Assembly (NCBI RefSeq): GCF_036345915.1
Contig: NZ_CP107785.1
Location: forward strand, 310,001 to 374,000
DNA length: 64,000 nucleotides
Direction of reading: 5' to 3'
Origin: Nocardia sp. NBC_00565
Lineage (GTDB): Bacteria; Actinomycetota; Actinomycetes; Mycobacteriales; Mycobacteriaceae
Shown here: piece by piece, positions 17,270-25,329 of the stretch
Position numbering within the stretch: position 1 is the stretch's first letter
Layout: the number at the start of each line of letters is the position of its first letter
Position numbers and translations under genes: made by a program
Notes under the pieces: model-generated
What the model was told of the DNA's origin: nothing
Databases searched by the model: none
What the model saw: the letters and a program-made list of their open reading frames with translations, nothing else

Positions 17270-19186
17270 GTGGCCGGACGACTCCCAGATCGCGATATCG
17301 CGGCGATACGCGAACGCGTCCGGATCGAAGATGTGGTGGGGGAGTACGTCGCGCTGAAGCGCGCGGGCGCGGACTCCATGAAGGGGTTGTGTCCGTTCCA
17401 CGACGAGAAGTCGCCATCGTTCCACGTGCGGCCCAACCACGGCCTGTACCACTGCTTCGGCTGCGGTGAGGGTGGTGACGTCTTCGCATTCCTGCAGAAG
17501 GTCGAGCACGTCGGATTCGTCGAGGCGGTCGAGCAACTCGCCGATCGGATCGGCTATCAGATCAATTACGAGGGCGGCGGCACCTCGGTGCAGCGCGACC
17601 GCGGTACCCGGTCCAGGCTGGTCGCCGCCAACGCCGCCGCGCACGAGTTCTACATGGCTCAGCTGCGCGAACCAGAGGCCGAGACGGCGCGCAAGTACCT
17701 CACCGACCGCAACTTCGACGGCAATGCCGCCCAGCAGTTCGGCTGCGGCTACGCCCCAGCGGGCTGGGACGTGCTGACGAAGCATCTGCTGCGCAAGGGT
17801 TTCGACTTCAAGGAACTCGAGGCGGCCGGGCTGTCGCGGCAGGGCCAGCGCGGGCCGATCGACCGGTTCCACCGACGGCTGCTGTGGCCGATCCGCAATC
17901 TCGGCGGCGATGTCATCGGCTTCGGCGCGCGCAAGCTCTTCGACGACGACACCATGCCCGGCAAGTACATCAATACGCCAGAGACCTTGCTGTACAAGAA
18001 GTCTCAGGTGCTCTTCGGCTTGGACCACGCCAAGCGTGAGATCGCCAAGGGCCACCAGGCCGTGGTGGTCGAGGGCTACACCGACGTGATGGCCATGCAT
18101 TTGGCGGGCATCAAGACCGCGGTCGCCTCGTGCGGTACCGCCTTCGGCGACGAGCACCTCGCGCTGCTGCGCAGGCTGCTCATGGACGACAACTTCTGGC
18201 GCGGCGAGATCATCTACACCTTCGACGGCGACGCGGCCGGACAGGCGGCGGCGCTGAAAGCCTTTGCGGGCGACCAGAAGCTGGCTGGACAGACCTATAT
18301 CGCCGTCGCCCCCGACGGCCAGGATCCGTGCGAACTGCGCGAGCATTCCGGCGACGCCGCGGTGCGCGATCTGGTGGCCCGGCGAACTCCGTTGTACGAG
18401 TTCGTGATTCGCGGTCTACTCGCCGACCACAACCTGGACACCGCCGAGGGGCAGGTGGAGGCGCTGCGTCGCGCCGTGCCGGTGGTCGCGCAGATCAAGG
18501 ACAACGCGCTGCGCAAGGCGTATGCGACCAAGCTCGCCGGTTGGGTCGGCTGGGACGATATTCAGACCGTCGTGCGCCGGGTCGGTGAGGAAGCCAAGCG
18601 CAACCGCAACGGTGGCGGGCGGCCCGGCGGTCGCGCGGTGCCGCAGCCCACCGCGGTGGTCGCCGAACATCCTGCGGCCCGGCCGAATCCGAACGATCCG
18701 ACGCTGTTGCCGCAGCGGCAGGCGCTCGGCGCGGCACTGCAGTATCCGGCGATGGCGGGGGCGGTCTTCGATTCGATCGAGGCCGAGGCCTTTACCCACC
18801 CCGCCTACGCGGCCGTGCGCGCGTTGATCGCCGAGGCGGGCGGCACCGCATCCGGGCTCAGCGGCGCGGAATGGGTCAACGCCGTTTCCGACGGCACCGA
18901 CGACCTGACCATGCGGGCGCTGGTCTCCGAACTCTCCGGCGAACAGATGCCGGTGAAGTCCGCCAACGACATTCCCCGCTTCGTCACCGGCGTGCTGGCC
19001 CGCGTGCAGGAAGCCTGGGTCGGCCGCCAGATCGCCGAGTTGAAGTCCAAGCTCCAGCGTGTCTCCTCGACCGAACAGCCCGAGGCGTATATGGCGCTGT
19101 TCGGTGATCTGGTCGCCTTGGAGCAGTACCGCAAGAGCTTGCTCACCCAGGCCATGGGCAACCACGGCGACTTCGCCGCGGGCTGA
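17270..19186 (+). CDS. dnaG: DNA primase
   Basis: The 638-residue primase synthesises RNA primers for replication. The N-terminal CHC2 zinc finger (Cys41, His44, Cys62, Cys65 in CPFHDEKSP...HCFGCG) is followed by the catalytic core (about 120-260). The TOPRIM domain has Glu268 in VVEGYTDVM and Asp319/Asp321 in T-F-D-G-D-A-A-G. The C-terminal DnaB-interacting region (about 480-638) is present. The start is GTG. A perfect 14-bp hairpin follows the stop. Confidence 0.97.
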   Translation: MAGRLPDRDIAAIRERVRIEDVVGEYVALKRAGADSMKGLCPFHDEKSPSFHVRPNHGLYHCFGCGEGGDVFAFLQKVEHVGFVEAVEQLADRIGYQINYEGGGTSVQRDRGTRSRLVAANAAAHEFYMAQLREPEAETARKYLTDRNFDGNAAQQFGCGYAPAGWDVLTKHLLRKGFDFKELEAAGLSRQGQRGPIDRFHRRLLWPIRNLGGDVIGFGARKLFDDDTMPGKYINTPETLLYKKSQVLFGLDHAKREIAKGHQAVVVEGYTDVMAMHLAGIKTAVASCGTAFGDEHLALLRRLLMDDNFWRGEIIYTFDGDAAGQAAALKAFAGDQKLAGQTYIAVAPDGQDPCELREHSGDAAVRDLVARRTPLYEFVIRGLLADHNLDTAEGQVEALRRAVPVVAQIKDNALRKAYATKLAGWVGWDDIQTVVRRVGEEAKRNRNGGGRPGGRAVPQPTAVVAEHPAARPNPNDPTLLPQRQALGAALQYPAMAGAVFDSIEAEAFTHPAYAAVRALIAEAGGTASGLSGAEWVNAVSDGTDDLTMRALVSELSGEQMPVKSANDIPRFVTGVLARVQEAWVGRQIAELKSKLQRVSSTEQPEAYMALFGDLVALEQYRKSLLTQAMGNHGDFAAG

Positions 19187-19188
19187 GA

Positions 19189-19228
19189 TATCCGGCCGCG
19201 AAGTCTGCACTCCGCGGCCGGATATCTT
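19189..19228. terminator. Perfect 14-bp stem terminator
   Basis: GATATCCGGCCGCG (19189-19202) pairs fully with CGCGGCCGGATATC (19215-19228) around a 12-nt loop. The right arm is followed by TT. It lies between the convergent ends of dnaG and the ABM-domain gene and probably serves both. Confidence 0.85.
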
Positions 19229-19234
19229 CTGATA

Positions 19235-19858
19235 TCAGGCCATCTCGGGAACGCGCAGATGTGCGAAGCAGAGTTCGAACTCCGCCACCTCGAGCACCCC
19301 GGCGCCCATCTTTTGGACCGCTCCGGTCCTGATCCGTTCCGTCTGTTCGCGGCTGTTGTCCATCGCCTCGCGGCTGGCCCAGGTGGTCGCGCCCACCGCT
19401 CGGCCGGTTGCCCGATCGACGAACAGACTCGCGCTGCGGAATCCGGCGATCTGCTCGGCCGCCGGCAACACCCTCGTCTTGAACGTATTGATCGACCGGT
19501 CGATGTTGGCTGGATCACCGCGCACCCACGTGCATCGCGTGCACGCGCTGTCGCCGGCCAGTTGATCGCGGTGCATGACCGCGATTTCCCATTCCTCGAC
19601 CAGCTCGATCGGGCCGTTGAGCGCCTGCGCCAGACCGTCACGCAGTGCCTGGACCTGTTCTCTGCTGTCGCGCATCGCCGCCTCGGATTCCCATGCGGTC
19701 GTGGCAATGCAACGTCCCGATGCCCGATCGGCCATCAGCGACATACCGACCCACCCCTCGATCTCGGGCAGATTCGGCATCAAATCATCGCGGAGGTATG
19801 CGATCCCATTGTCGATCGACGACAGCTGGGCCGTAATTGTGCTCGAACGTGCGTACAC
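19235..19858 (-). CDS. Tandem antibiotic-biosynthesis-monooxygenase (ABM) fold protein
   Basis: The 207-residue protein is two copies of a ferredoxin-like ABM/DUF domain (about 1-95 and 105-200). Each copy contains a D-R-A-[ST]-G-R-x-[IV]-[AG] strand followed by W-x-S-x-E-A-M, seen near residues 48 and 154. ABM domains act as small oxygenases or as stress-related dimers; the substrate is unknown. The GTG at 19858 is preferred over the open frame to 19903, because AGGAGG lies six bases before it. A perfect 16-bp palindrome is just upstream. Confidence 0.7.
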   Translation of the reverse strand: MYARSSTITAQLSSIDNGIAYLRDDLMPNLPEIEGWVGMSLMADRASGRCIATTAWESEAAMRDSREQVQALRDGLAQALNGPIELVEEWEIAVMHRDQLAGDSACTRCTWVRGDPANIDRSINTFKTRVLPAAEQIAGFRSASLFVDRATGRAVGATTWASREAMDNSREQTERIRTGAVQKMGAGVLEVAEFELCFAHLRVPEMA

Positions 19859-19890
19859 GGGCGACCTCCTGCCCTGCTGAGGGTGGCGCC

Positions 19891-19906
19891 CCGGTGGCGC
19901 CACCGG
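19891..19906. promoter_or_regulatory. Perfect 16-bp palindrome upstream of ABM gene
   Basis: CCGGTGGCGCCACCGG is fully self-complementary. It lies 33 bp upstream of the GTG at 19858, next to a further GGTGGCGCC half-copy at 19882-19890. It is a candidate operator, or a hairpin in the leader. Confidence 0.4.
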
Positions 19907-20196
19907 ACATACCCACTGTCCTCTGCGGTGAGCGCAGACACAATGGCTGAGAGTGCGGGAAGTTTGCCAGGGTTTCTCCGGCCGTGGACGAGACGTTGTG
20001 CGGCGTAGAACGTTGTGCGTAGAACTCAGCGGTGACGAACAATGGCGCCGCGTAGGTCATATAGTCGTCGAGCTCGGCGCGCTGGTCAGCCGCAGTCGGC
20101 CCCGGTACCGCGCGCGAGTCGCTCGGAATCGGGCACATGATCGCCCAGTACACCCGGGCATCGGTCGTCGGTCAACTCGAGCGCCTCGCGGTCCGC

Positions 20197-20269
20197 GCAC
20201 AACCTTTGTGTGTTTTATGTCGGCAGCACACCCCGTGTACCGGGTGTGCCGCTGACATAAGGGTTGTGC
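20197..20269. repeat. Long two-stage inverted repeat
   Basis: An outer stem GCACAACC (20197-20204)/GGTTGTGC (20262-20269) encloses an inner 18-bp stem. The inner stem is TTATGTCGGCAGCACACC at 20215-20232 paired with 20243-20260, with two mismatches. The central loop is 10 nt. Candidates are a structured RNA, a terminator or the end of a lost mobile element. Confidence 0.6.
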
Positions 20270-20282
20270 GGTCTGGAATCCG

Positions 20283-20354
20283 CTGCGATAGCCGACCGGC
20301 GCGGCCGTGCGATAGCTGACCGGTGTCCAGCTGCGATAGCCGACCACTAATCGG
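20283..20354. repeat. Three 24-bp tandem repeats
   Basis: Copies start at 20283, 20307 and 20331 with an exact 24-bp period. Each contains the core TGCGATAGCYGACC. Copy 3 diverges in its last bases. The array lies 13 bp from the stop codon of the following minus-strand small membrane gene. Confidence 0.7.
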
Positions 20355-20366
20355 CAGAATGTGCGC

Positions 20367-20612
20367 TCAGCGGCGCAGCTGATCCTGCGGTACCAGCAGC
20401 GTGGTGCGCTCATCGAGGGGCACCATCGGCTCCAGCTTCGCGCGCGTGCTGAGCTTGTCCGACAGCTTCTGCCTGCCGACGAGTACGAGCTTGCGCGTCA
20501 CCGGGCTTTCGGTGACAGCGCGAGTGGCCGCACTGATCTGTTCGTAGCGACCCCGCCCGGCCTTCGTACCGAGCACATAACCGGCCGCAATGCCGATGAT
20601 CAACCGCAGCAT
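20367..20612 (-). CDS. YtxH-like small membrane protein
   Basis: The 81-residue protein begins with a hydrophobic segment I-I-G-I-A-A-G-Y-V-L-G followed by T-K-A-G-R-G-R-Y-E-Q-I. This is the typical start of short YtxH-like membrane proteins in actinobacteria. The remainder is basic and helical with a P-L-D-E-R-T tail. Function is unknown; related proteins are stress-associated in Firmicutes. It is monocistronic, with the tnpB element upstream. Confidence 0.75.
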   Translation of the reverse strand: MLRLIIGIAAGYVLGTKAGRGRYEQISAATRAVTESPVTRKLVLVGRQKLSDKLSTRAKLEPMVPLDERTTLLVPQDQLRR

Positions 20613-20703
20613 CTCGTAGAGCTCCTCCCAAAGTGCCTGTGCGCGCGGCTACCATCCTGCCCGACGCCCGGTACCCCTGTCGATCCGGATCCACCGTTGC
20701 TTT

Positions 20704-20743
20704 GATTCAACGAATCTCAGCATTTCCGGCCTTTCAGCCGGAA
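20704..20743 (-). other. Pair of hairpins past the tnpB stop
   Basis: GATTC-AAC-GAATC (20704-20716) and TTCCGGC-six bases-GCCGGAA (20724-20743) are perfect small stems within 60 bp of the tnpB stop codon. Right ends of IS200/IS605 elements and the scaffold of the TnpB guide RNA (omega/reRNA) occupy this position. Assignment is by position only. Confidence 0.35.
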
Positions 20744-20758
20744 CGGTCCGTAACGGTG

Positions 20759-22204
20759 TCACCGCGGCACATGGGCCGTGGTGTCCTGATGACGGTCTCT
20801 CGCTTGTGTCCGCGATTGCGGGGTTTCGCCACCAGCCCGCCCGCTGATAGCCGTGCGGCTACTGGCGGTGGCGCGGGTCTTACGGTCGGCTCCACGAGGA
20901 TTCGGCGCTGACGCGCCCAGGTCTGCGGCCACTCCGCTACCTGTCGTGCACTGCGCCGCCAACGCGGCGAGGTTGCGTGCGGCGTTCACGTCCCGGTCGA
21001 GCACGAGCGGGCATTCGTCGCAGGTGAACACTCGGACATGCAGCGGCAGCTTGGCTTTCACCGCGCCACAGCCCGAGCAGGTCTTGGACGAGGGGAACCA
21101 ACGGTCGGCGACATGCACCGCACCGCTATTCCACTCGGATTTGTAGGTGATTTGTCGTCGAATCTCCCCGAAACCGGCATCAGCGATCTTGCGTGCCAGC
21201 CGTCGGTTGCGCAGCATTCCGGCGACGTTGAGGTCTTCGACCACGACAGTGCCGTACTCGGCGGTGATGGCGGTAGTGAGCTTGTGGACAGCATCGGAGC
21301 GCAGGTTCGCCACACGATGATGCACCCGGTTACGTTCCGCGTCAGCTTTACGCCAACGTTTCGAGGGCTGCCCTCGGGTGCGCCGGTCCGGGCCTCGGCG
21401 CCGCGACACGCGGCGAGAGAGACGCCGCAGACGCTTCAGGTTGGTGTCGTAGTGCTTCGGGTTCGGGAAGTACCGGACCCCACCGTCGGAGTCAGCTGTG
21501 ACCGCGAGCGTCGTCACACCCAGATCCACACCGACCGTGACATCAGGGCGGCCCGGTCGGGTTGTCTCCCGCTCGACCTCGACCTGGAACGACACGAACC
21601 ACCGTCCCCGCGCATGCTGGACAGTCGCCGACAGGACCCGTGCGGTGCCGTTCTCGATGCGGCGTTGAAGCTTGCGGGTGGATTCGTGTGTCCTGATGGT
21701 TCCGAGCCTCGGCAGCGTCACATGATGGCGGTCGGCGTCGACGCGGATGGTTCCGGTGGTGAACCGGCACGCCAATGGTGCTGTGTGCTTGGACTTGTAG
21801 CGCGGCAGCCCCATCCGTGCGCCCCGTCGTTGTCCCCGTGCGGATTTCGCGTAGTTGTCGAACGCGATCGCGGCGTTGGCCAAACCGGTGGAATACGACT
21901 CCTTGGAGTTCTCGGCCCACCAGGACGCGAACCGCAGATCGGTGTGCTTGACCTGGTTGAACGCCTTCCGCAGGGCAGGCAGCGACCACGGACGCCAGTC
22001 GGTCAGCTCAGCCTCGGAAATGCCGTAGGACTGCTCGGCCCTGCGTTGGGACCACGACGCCGACACCCACGACACCGCCCAGTTGTAGGCGGCGCGAGCC
22101 GCACCACAATGCGAGCGCAGCGTATGTTCCTGACCTGCGTTCGGGTCCAGGGCATACCGGTACGCCTGCACCACGAAACCCGGTCGAGGCTCAAATTTTT
22201 TCAC
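20759..22204 (-). CDS. tnpB: TnpB RNA-guided nuclease of an IS200/IS605-like element
   Basis: The 481-residue protein (GTG at 22204) has all RuvC-like catalytic residues of TnpB: Asp227 in GVDLGVTTLAV, Glu323 in V-V-V-E-D-L-N-V, and Asp405 in L-D-R-D-V-N-A-A-R-N-L. A zinc ribbon has Cys376/Cys379 and Cys395/Cys398. The N-terminal half has the helical OrfB_IS605 domain, and about 45 basic residues follow the catalytic core. TnpB proteins are guided by an RNA transcribed from the 3' end of the element and cleave empty donor sites. The open frame extends upstream to 22414, but homologues start near the GTG. Confidence 0.93.
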   Translation of the reverse strand: MKKFEPRPGFVVQAYRYALDPNAGQEHTLRSHCGAARAAYNWAVSWVSASWSQRRAEQSYGISEAELTDWRPWSLPALRKAFNQVKHTDLRFASWWAENSKESYSTGLANAAIAFDNYAKSARGQRRGARMGLPRYKSKHTAPLACRFTTGTIRVDADRHHVTLPRLGTIRTHESTRKLQRRIENGTARVLSATVQHARGRWFVSFQVEVERETTRPGRPDVTVGVDLGVTTLAVTADSDGGVRYFPNPKHYDTNLKRLRRLSRRVSRRRGPDRRTRGQPSKRWRKADAERNRVHHRVANLRSDAVHKLTTAITAEYGTVVVEDLNVAGMLRNRRLARKIADAGFGEIRRQITYKSEWNSGAVHVADRWFPSSKTCSGCGAVKAKLPLHVRVFTCDECPLVLDRDVNAARNLAALAAQCTTGSGVAADLGASAPNPRGADRKTRATASSRTAISGRAGGETPQSRTQARDRHQDTTAHVPR

Positions 22205-22613
22205 TGCCCCCGCCTCACCGGCGCCCACCCGTCGTGACCGATCGCGCGGCGGTCGTGGCAACAGCAGACTCCCCTGCTCGAATGCATGTTCGAAGCCTAC
22301 TGCGTGCGACCAGTGGATGGAACGCGAATACCCGTGTGAATTACACGTATTCAGAGTTGATCGCGTTCCACAGCGGCCGGGAACCGACAACCCGCCCCCG
22401 ATCTTGCGCCCCACATCTCACGGTCGACAATCATGGAGGAACACCGACAAACGCTGATGAACAGCACAACAGTTCTCACCCCCATAGCGCGCCGCCCCCA
22501 GACACGCCGACACCCCAGCATGTCTCCAGGTAGAGACGCGATTTGGGAAGCCGCGCGACGATACGCTAAAGTTTCACCTCGGCCCGCCCAGTACGGACGA
22601 GCCACAAGGATAG
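22205..22613. other. Gene-free stretch between tnpB and tRNA-Asn
   Basis: These 409 bases hold the palindrome at 22319-22369 and AT-richer sequence than the surroundings. I see no gene. The promoters of tnpB (minus) and of the tRNA (plus) must lie here. Nothing else is recognisable. Confidence 0.6.
22319..22369. repeat. Large imperfect palindrome, candidate left end of the tnpB element
   Basis: GGAACGCG (22319-22326) pairs with CGCGTTCC (22362-22369). Inside, GAATAC (22326-22331) pairs with GTATTC (22347-22352), and GTGT (22334-22337) with ACAC (22343-22346). The right flank carries the motif TTGAT at 22357-22361 in the internal loop. Subterminal palindromes are characteristic of IS200/IS605 ends. 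Confidence 0.5.
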
Positions 22614-22686
22614 TCCCCTATAGCTCAATTGGCAGAGCAGCCGACTGTTAATCGGCAGGTTTCTGGTTCGAGTCCAGATGGGGGAG
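22614..22686 (+). tRNA. tRNA-Asn (anticodon GTT)
   Basis: The 73 bases fold into a complete cloverleaf. The acceptor stem is TCCCCTA/TGGGGGA with one T-G pair. The anticodon stem GCCGA/TCGGC closes loop CTGTTAA with anticodon GTT. The T stem TCTGG/CCAGA closes loop TTCGAGT, and the discriminator is G. CCA is not encoded. A decayed integrase lies immediately downstream, so this tRNA is probably the attachment site of an integrated island. Confidence 0.97.
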
Positions 22687-22692
22687 CTTTGG

Positions 22693-22738
22693 AAAAGCCT
22701 CCGACCAGCAAAGATGGAATTTGCGGTCGGGGGCTTTT
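22693..22738 (+). terminator. Strong terminator after tRNA-Asn
   Basis: AAAAGCCTCCGACC (22693-22706) pairs with GGTCGGGGGCTTTT (22725-22738) with one T-G pair. An inner GCAAA/TTTGC stem extends the helix. The right arm ends in TTTT. It starts seven bases after the tRNA. Confidence 0.88.
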
Positions 22739-22810
22739 CTGGTTTTCGGGTCGAGAAGGTCCTTGATGGGTCCATGATCGGGTGGTTTTCCCCGGGCCGG
22801 GGCAGCGTGT

Positions 22811-23452
22811 CTATGTTCCGGTTTGTTCGAGTGCTGTCCGGTTGTCCACGTGTTGGTTGCGTGCGGCATAGCAACGTGCGGTGACCAGGGGTGAGTCGCC
22901 GAGTTGTGCGGCCGCTGCTTCGATTCCGTTGATGTCGCGGACGTCGGTGGCGACGCGGTGGCGGATCTGGGTGGGGGTTATGGCGGCGTATTTCTCGGCT
23001 CGCGCGCTGCGCCAGAGGCGGCCGAAGTTGGTGGGGCTCCATCCTTTTCCGTTTCGGGAGGGGAGCAGGAGGTTGTCTTCGGAGGGGATGTCGCAGGCGA
23101 GGAGTTGACGGGTGGCTTGCACGCCTCGTGAGGAGAGGGCGAGTCGGCGGATGCTTTCGAACCAGTCTTTAGACCTGGTTGCCAGCGCCATCCGTTGCTG
23201 AGGTATTCGAGCTTGCTGCGGATCCAGGTGCCCGGGATCGGGGTGTCCAGTTCTGCGTCTTGGGTGTGGATCCACTCGACCGCCGCGTGGCGGACATTTC
23301 TCGCCGCTTCCTTTTCGGTGTGGCCGGTGCGTCGCGGTTTGTGGTAAGTGCCGAAGTTGTTGCGGCACAGCAGGCGCTTCGTATGTGCCGTCGGCGAGTT
23401 GCCGGATCTGGGGTTGCCCGGCGGTGCCGGGTTTCAGTGCGGGATTGGACAT
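22811..23452 (-). pseudogene. Decayed tyrosine integrase
   Basis: The C-terminal half is readable in one frame. It contains I-T-P-T-Q-I-R-H-R-V-A-T-D-V-R-D, then A-A-Q-L-G-D-S-P-L-V-T-A-R-C-Y-A. These correspond to the H-x-x-R box and the LGH...Tyr box of phage-type recombinases, with the usual LGH histidine replaced by Asp. The N-terminal DNA-binding part (ATG at 23452; readable as E-A-A-R-N-V-R-H-A-A-V-E-W-I-H) lies in other frames. The central region with the first catalytic Arg is missing. It is therefore frameshifted and deleted. It lies beside tRNA-Asn, as expected for an island integrase. Confidence 0.8.
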
Positions 23453-23535
23453 TGGGGCGCCATAGCACCGATCGTGGTGGTGTCGCGTCGGCTGCACCAC
23501 TGTGCACGGTTTTCCCGCGTGTCCTTCTCTCTGTA

Positions 23536-23562
23536 GAAGTGTACTTATTAGAAGTATACTTC
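23536..23562. promoter_or_regulatory. Tandem GAAGTRTACTTM operator-like sites
   Basis: A perfect 12-bp palindrome GAAGTATACTTC (23551-23562) ends 5 bp before the ATPase ATG. A 10/12 copy (23536-23547) lies 15 bp upstream. The block is AT-rich against a GC-rich background, so it probably combines promoter and repressor sites, perhaps for autoregulation. Confidence 0.55.
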
Positions 23563-23567
23563 TATCT

Positions 23568-25052
23568 ATGACTGCCTTGGTGAAGCCGGACCGGGTGTTC
23601 GACCGTGACCGCGAATGGGACGGATTGGTGCGGTTCGCGACGTCGCCGAGTCCGGATGTGCGGTTGGGGATTGTCAGCGGGCGGCGGCGGCAGGGCAAGA
23701 CGTTCTTGCTGGATGCGTTGGCCGATGTCGTTGGGGGTTTCTTCTTCACGGCGACCGATGCGACGGAGGTCGAGGCGCTGGAGGGTTTCGGTGCGGCTGT
23801 GGCCGGGCATGCCGGTGGTGGCCGGTATGCGTTCCGGGATTGGGACGAGGCGTTGGAGCGGTTGTTCGCGGTGGTGGGGGATGGGCTGGTCGTCATCGAT
23901 GAGTTTCCGTATCTGACCAAGGCCAGTCCGTCGTTGCCTTCGGTGTTGCAGCGTGCGCTCGACCCTCGCGGTTATGCGCGGCGGGCGGGTTCGCGGGTGT
24001 TGTTGTGTGGGTCGGCGATGTCGGTGATGGGGCGGTTGCTGGCCGGCAGTGCGCCGTTGCGTGGGCGGGCGAGTTTGGAGTTGATCGTCAAGCCGCTCGG
24101 TTATCGGGAGTCGGCACGGTTCTGGGGGATCGAGGATCCGCGGTTGGCGGTGTTGGTGCATTCGATCGTGGGTGGGACGCCGGCGTATCGGCGTGAGTTC
24201 GTCGCGGGTGATGCACCGGCGTCTCTGGAGGATTTCGATTCCTGGGTGTTGCGGACGGTGCTCAATCCGCAGGTGCCGCTGTTCCGCGAGGCGCGGTATC
24301 TGTTGGCTGAGGAGACCGAGATCCGGGACGTGGCGCTGTATCACGCGGTGCTGGGTGCGATCGCGGGTGGGCACACGACACGCGGTGGTATCGCGAACAC
24401 CATCGGCCGCAGTTCCACCGACATCGGGCATCCGTTGTCGGTGCTCGAGGATGCTCAGCTGGTCATCCGAGAGGCGGATCCGTTCAATCGGGGTAAATCT
24501 GTGTATCGGGTGGCCGAGCCGCTGATCGTGTTCTACGAGGCGATCATGCGGCGGGAGTGGACCCGGTTGGAGCGTGGGAATCCCGAAGCGGCATGGCGTA
24601 ATTCGCGTGCCACGTTCCTGTCGCAGGTGGTGGGCTTACATTTCGAGGGAATCTGCCGGGACTGGGCGATGTCGGTGGGGCCCGAGGTGTTCGGCGAGTT
24701 GCCCGGGCATGTGGCGGCCGCGACAGTCAGCGATCCGCGTGACAAGCGGCAGATTCAGGTCGATGTCGCGGTGCTGGCGCCAGAGGAGACCGGACGGCCG
24801 CGACGCATCCTGTCTCTGGGTGAGGTCAAATGGGACCGCACCATGACGATCGGGCATGTGGACCGCTTGCGGCGTGCGCGAGAATTATTGGCGGCCAAGG
24901 GATATGACACCAGCCAAACCATCCTGACCTGCTACAGCGGAGCGGGATTCGATGAGAACCTACAGGCTGTCGGCATCGGCCTCGAGCATCGGCCGAAGGA
25001 GGTCGACGGCCCCATGCTGGTCGACCTGAACACCGTCTACGCCGTGGTGTAG
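23568..25052 (+). CDS. Archaeal-type AAA ATPase with DUF234/PD-(D/E)xK-like C-terminus
   Basis: The 494-residue protein has a P-loop ATPase domain with Walker A S-G-R-R-R-Q-G-K-T (residues 37-45) and Walker B L-V-V-I-D-E-F-P-Y-L (Asp111, Glu112). A winged-helix segment (about 280-330) follows. The C-terminal DUF234-like domain carries Q-V-D-V-A-V-L-A (Asp399) and L-G-E-V-K-W (Glu419, Lys421), the layout of a PD-(D/E)xK nuclease core. Such MNS-clade ATPases are spread by transfer and their biology is unclear; defence or toxin-like roles are suspected. Codon use (many TTG and GGT codons) differs from neighbouring genes. It lies in the tRNA-Asn island. Confidence 0.85.
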   Translation: MTALVKPDRVFDRDREWDGLVRFATSPSPDVRLGIVSGRRRQGKTFLLDALADVVGGFFFTATDATEVEALEGFGAAVAGHAGGGRYAFRDWDEALERLFAVVGDGLVVIDEFPYLTKASPSLPSVLQRALDPRGYARRAGSRVLLCGSAMSVMGRLLAGSAPLRGRASLELIVKPLGYRESARFWGIEDPRLAVLVHSIVGGTPAYRREFVAGDAPASLEDFDSWVLRTVLNPQVPLFREARYLLAEETEIRDVALYHAVLGAIAGGHTTRGGIANTIGRSSTDIGHPLSVLEDAQLVIREADPFNRGKSVYRVAEPLIVFYEAIMRREWTRLERGNPEAAWRNSRATFLSQVVGLHFEGICRDWAMSVGPEVFGELPGHVAAATVSDPRDKRQIQVDVAVLAPEETGRPRRILSLGEVKWDRTMTIGHVDRLRRARELLAAKGYDTSQTILTCYSGAGFDENLQAVGIGLEHRPKEVDGPMLVDLNTVYAVV

Positions 25053-25157
25053 CAGCGGCGACCGGTTCTGGCGGACTCGAGTGTGCGGCGGGCGGCTCGA
25101 TAGGTGTGGTCGCAGGAGTGATTCCTCAGCTCGGTAGGTAGCGGAGGTGGCCCGAGC

Positions 25158-25328
25158 GAATTCGTCGTCCTCCCCCGCCGCTGGGTGGTCGAGCGGACCC
25201 TGGCCTGGATTTCTCGGCGCCGGCGCCTGGTCCGCGACTACGAACGACTACCCGAACACCACGAAGCCCTCGTGATCTGGTCGATGATCATCCTGATGTC
25301 GCGGCGCCTGGCCCGCACCCGGCAATGA
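25158..25328 (+). pseudogene. 3' stub of an IS5-family transposase
   Basis: Fifty-six codons read [17 protein letters not shown], then [10 protein letters not shown] and [10 protein letters not shown] before a TGA. This is the conserved C-terminal end of actinobacterial IS5-type DDE transposases, including the catalytic-Glu helix V-E-R-T-L-A-W. The rest of the gene and the inverted repeats are absent. Confidence 0.82.
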
Positions 25329-25329
25329 A

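Larger units (their letters stand above)
19907..20366. other. Gene-free stretch with hairpin and tandem repeats
   Basis: I see no supported gene in these 460 bases. They contain the long hairpin at 20197-20269 and three 24-bp tandem repeats at 20283-20354, listed separately. The remainder is GC-rich without recognisable motifs. Confidence 0.6.
20700..22370 (-). mobile_element. Solo tnpB element of IS200/IS605 (IS1341) type, limits inferred
   Basis: Limits are inferred from the tnpB gene, from two small hairpins after its stop (20704-20716 and 20724-20743), and from a subterminal palindrome about 115 bp before its start (22319-22369). No tnpA transposase accompanies it in the window, so it should depend on a TnpA elsewhere. 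The element sits about 245 bp from tRNA-Asn. Exact ends cannot be fixed without a second genomic copy. Confidence 0.5.

Noticed and set aside
15932..18346. An 804-codon open frame antisense to dgt and dnaG
   Set aside because: Composition is that of a mirror frame, with no domain recognisable. Both sense genes are certain.
20283..20354. 24-bp repeats considered as a short CRISPR array
   Set aside because: The units are contiguous with no spacers, only three copies exist and no cas genes are present.
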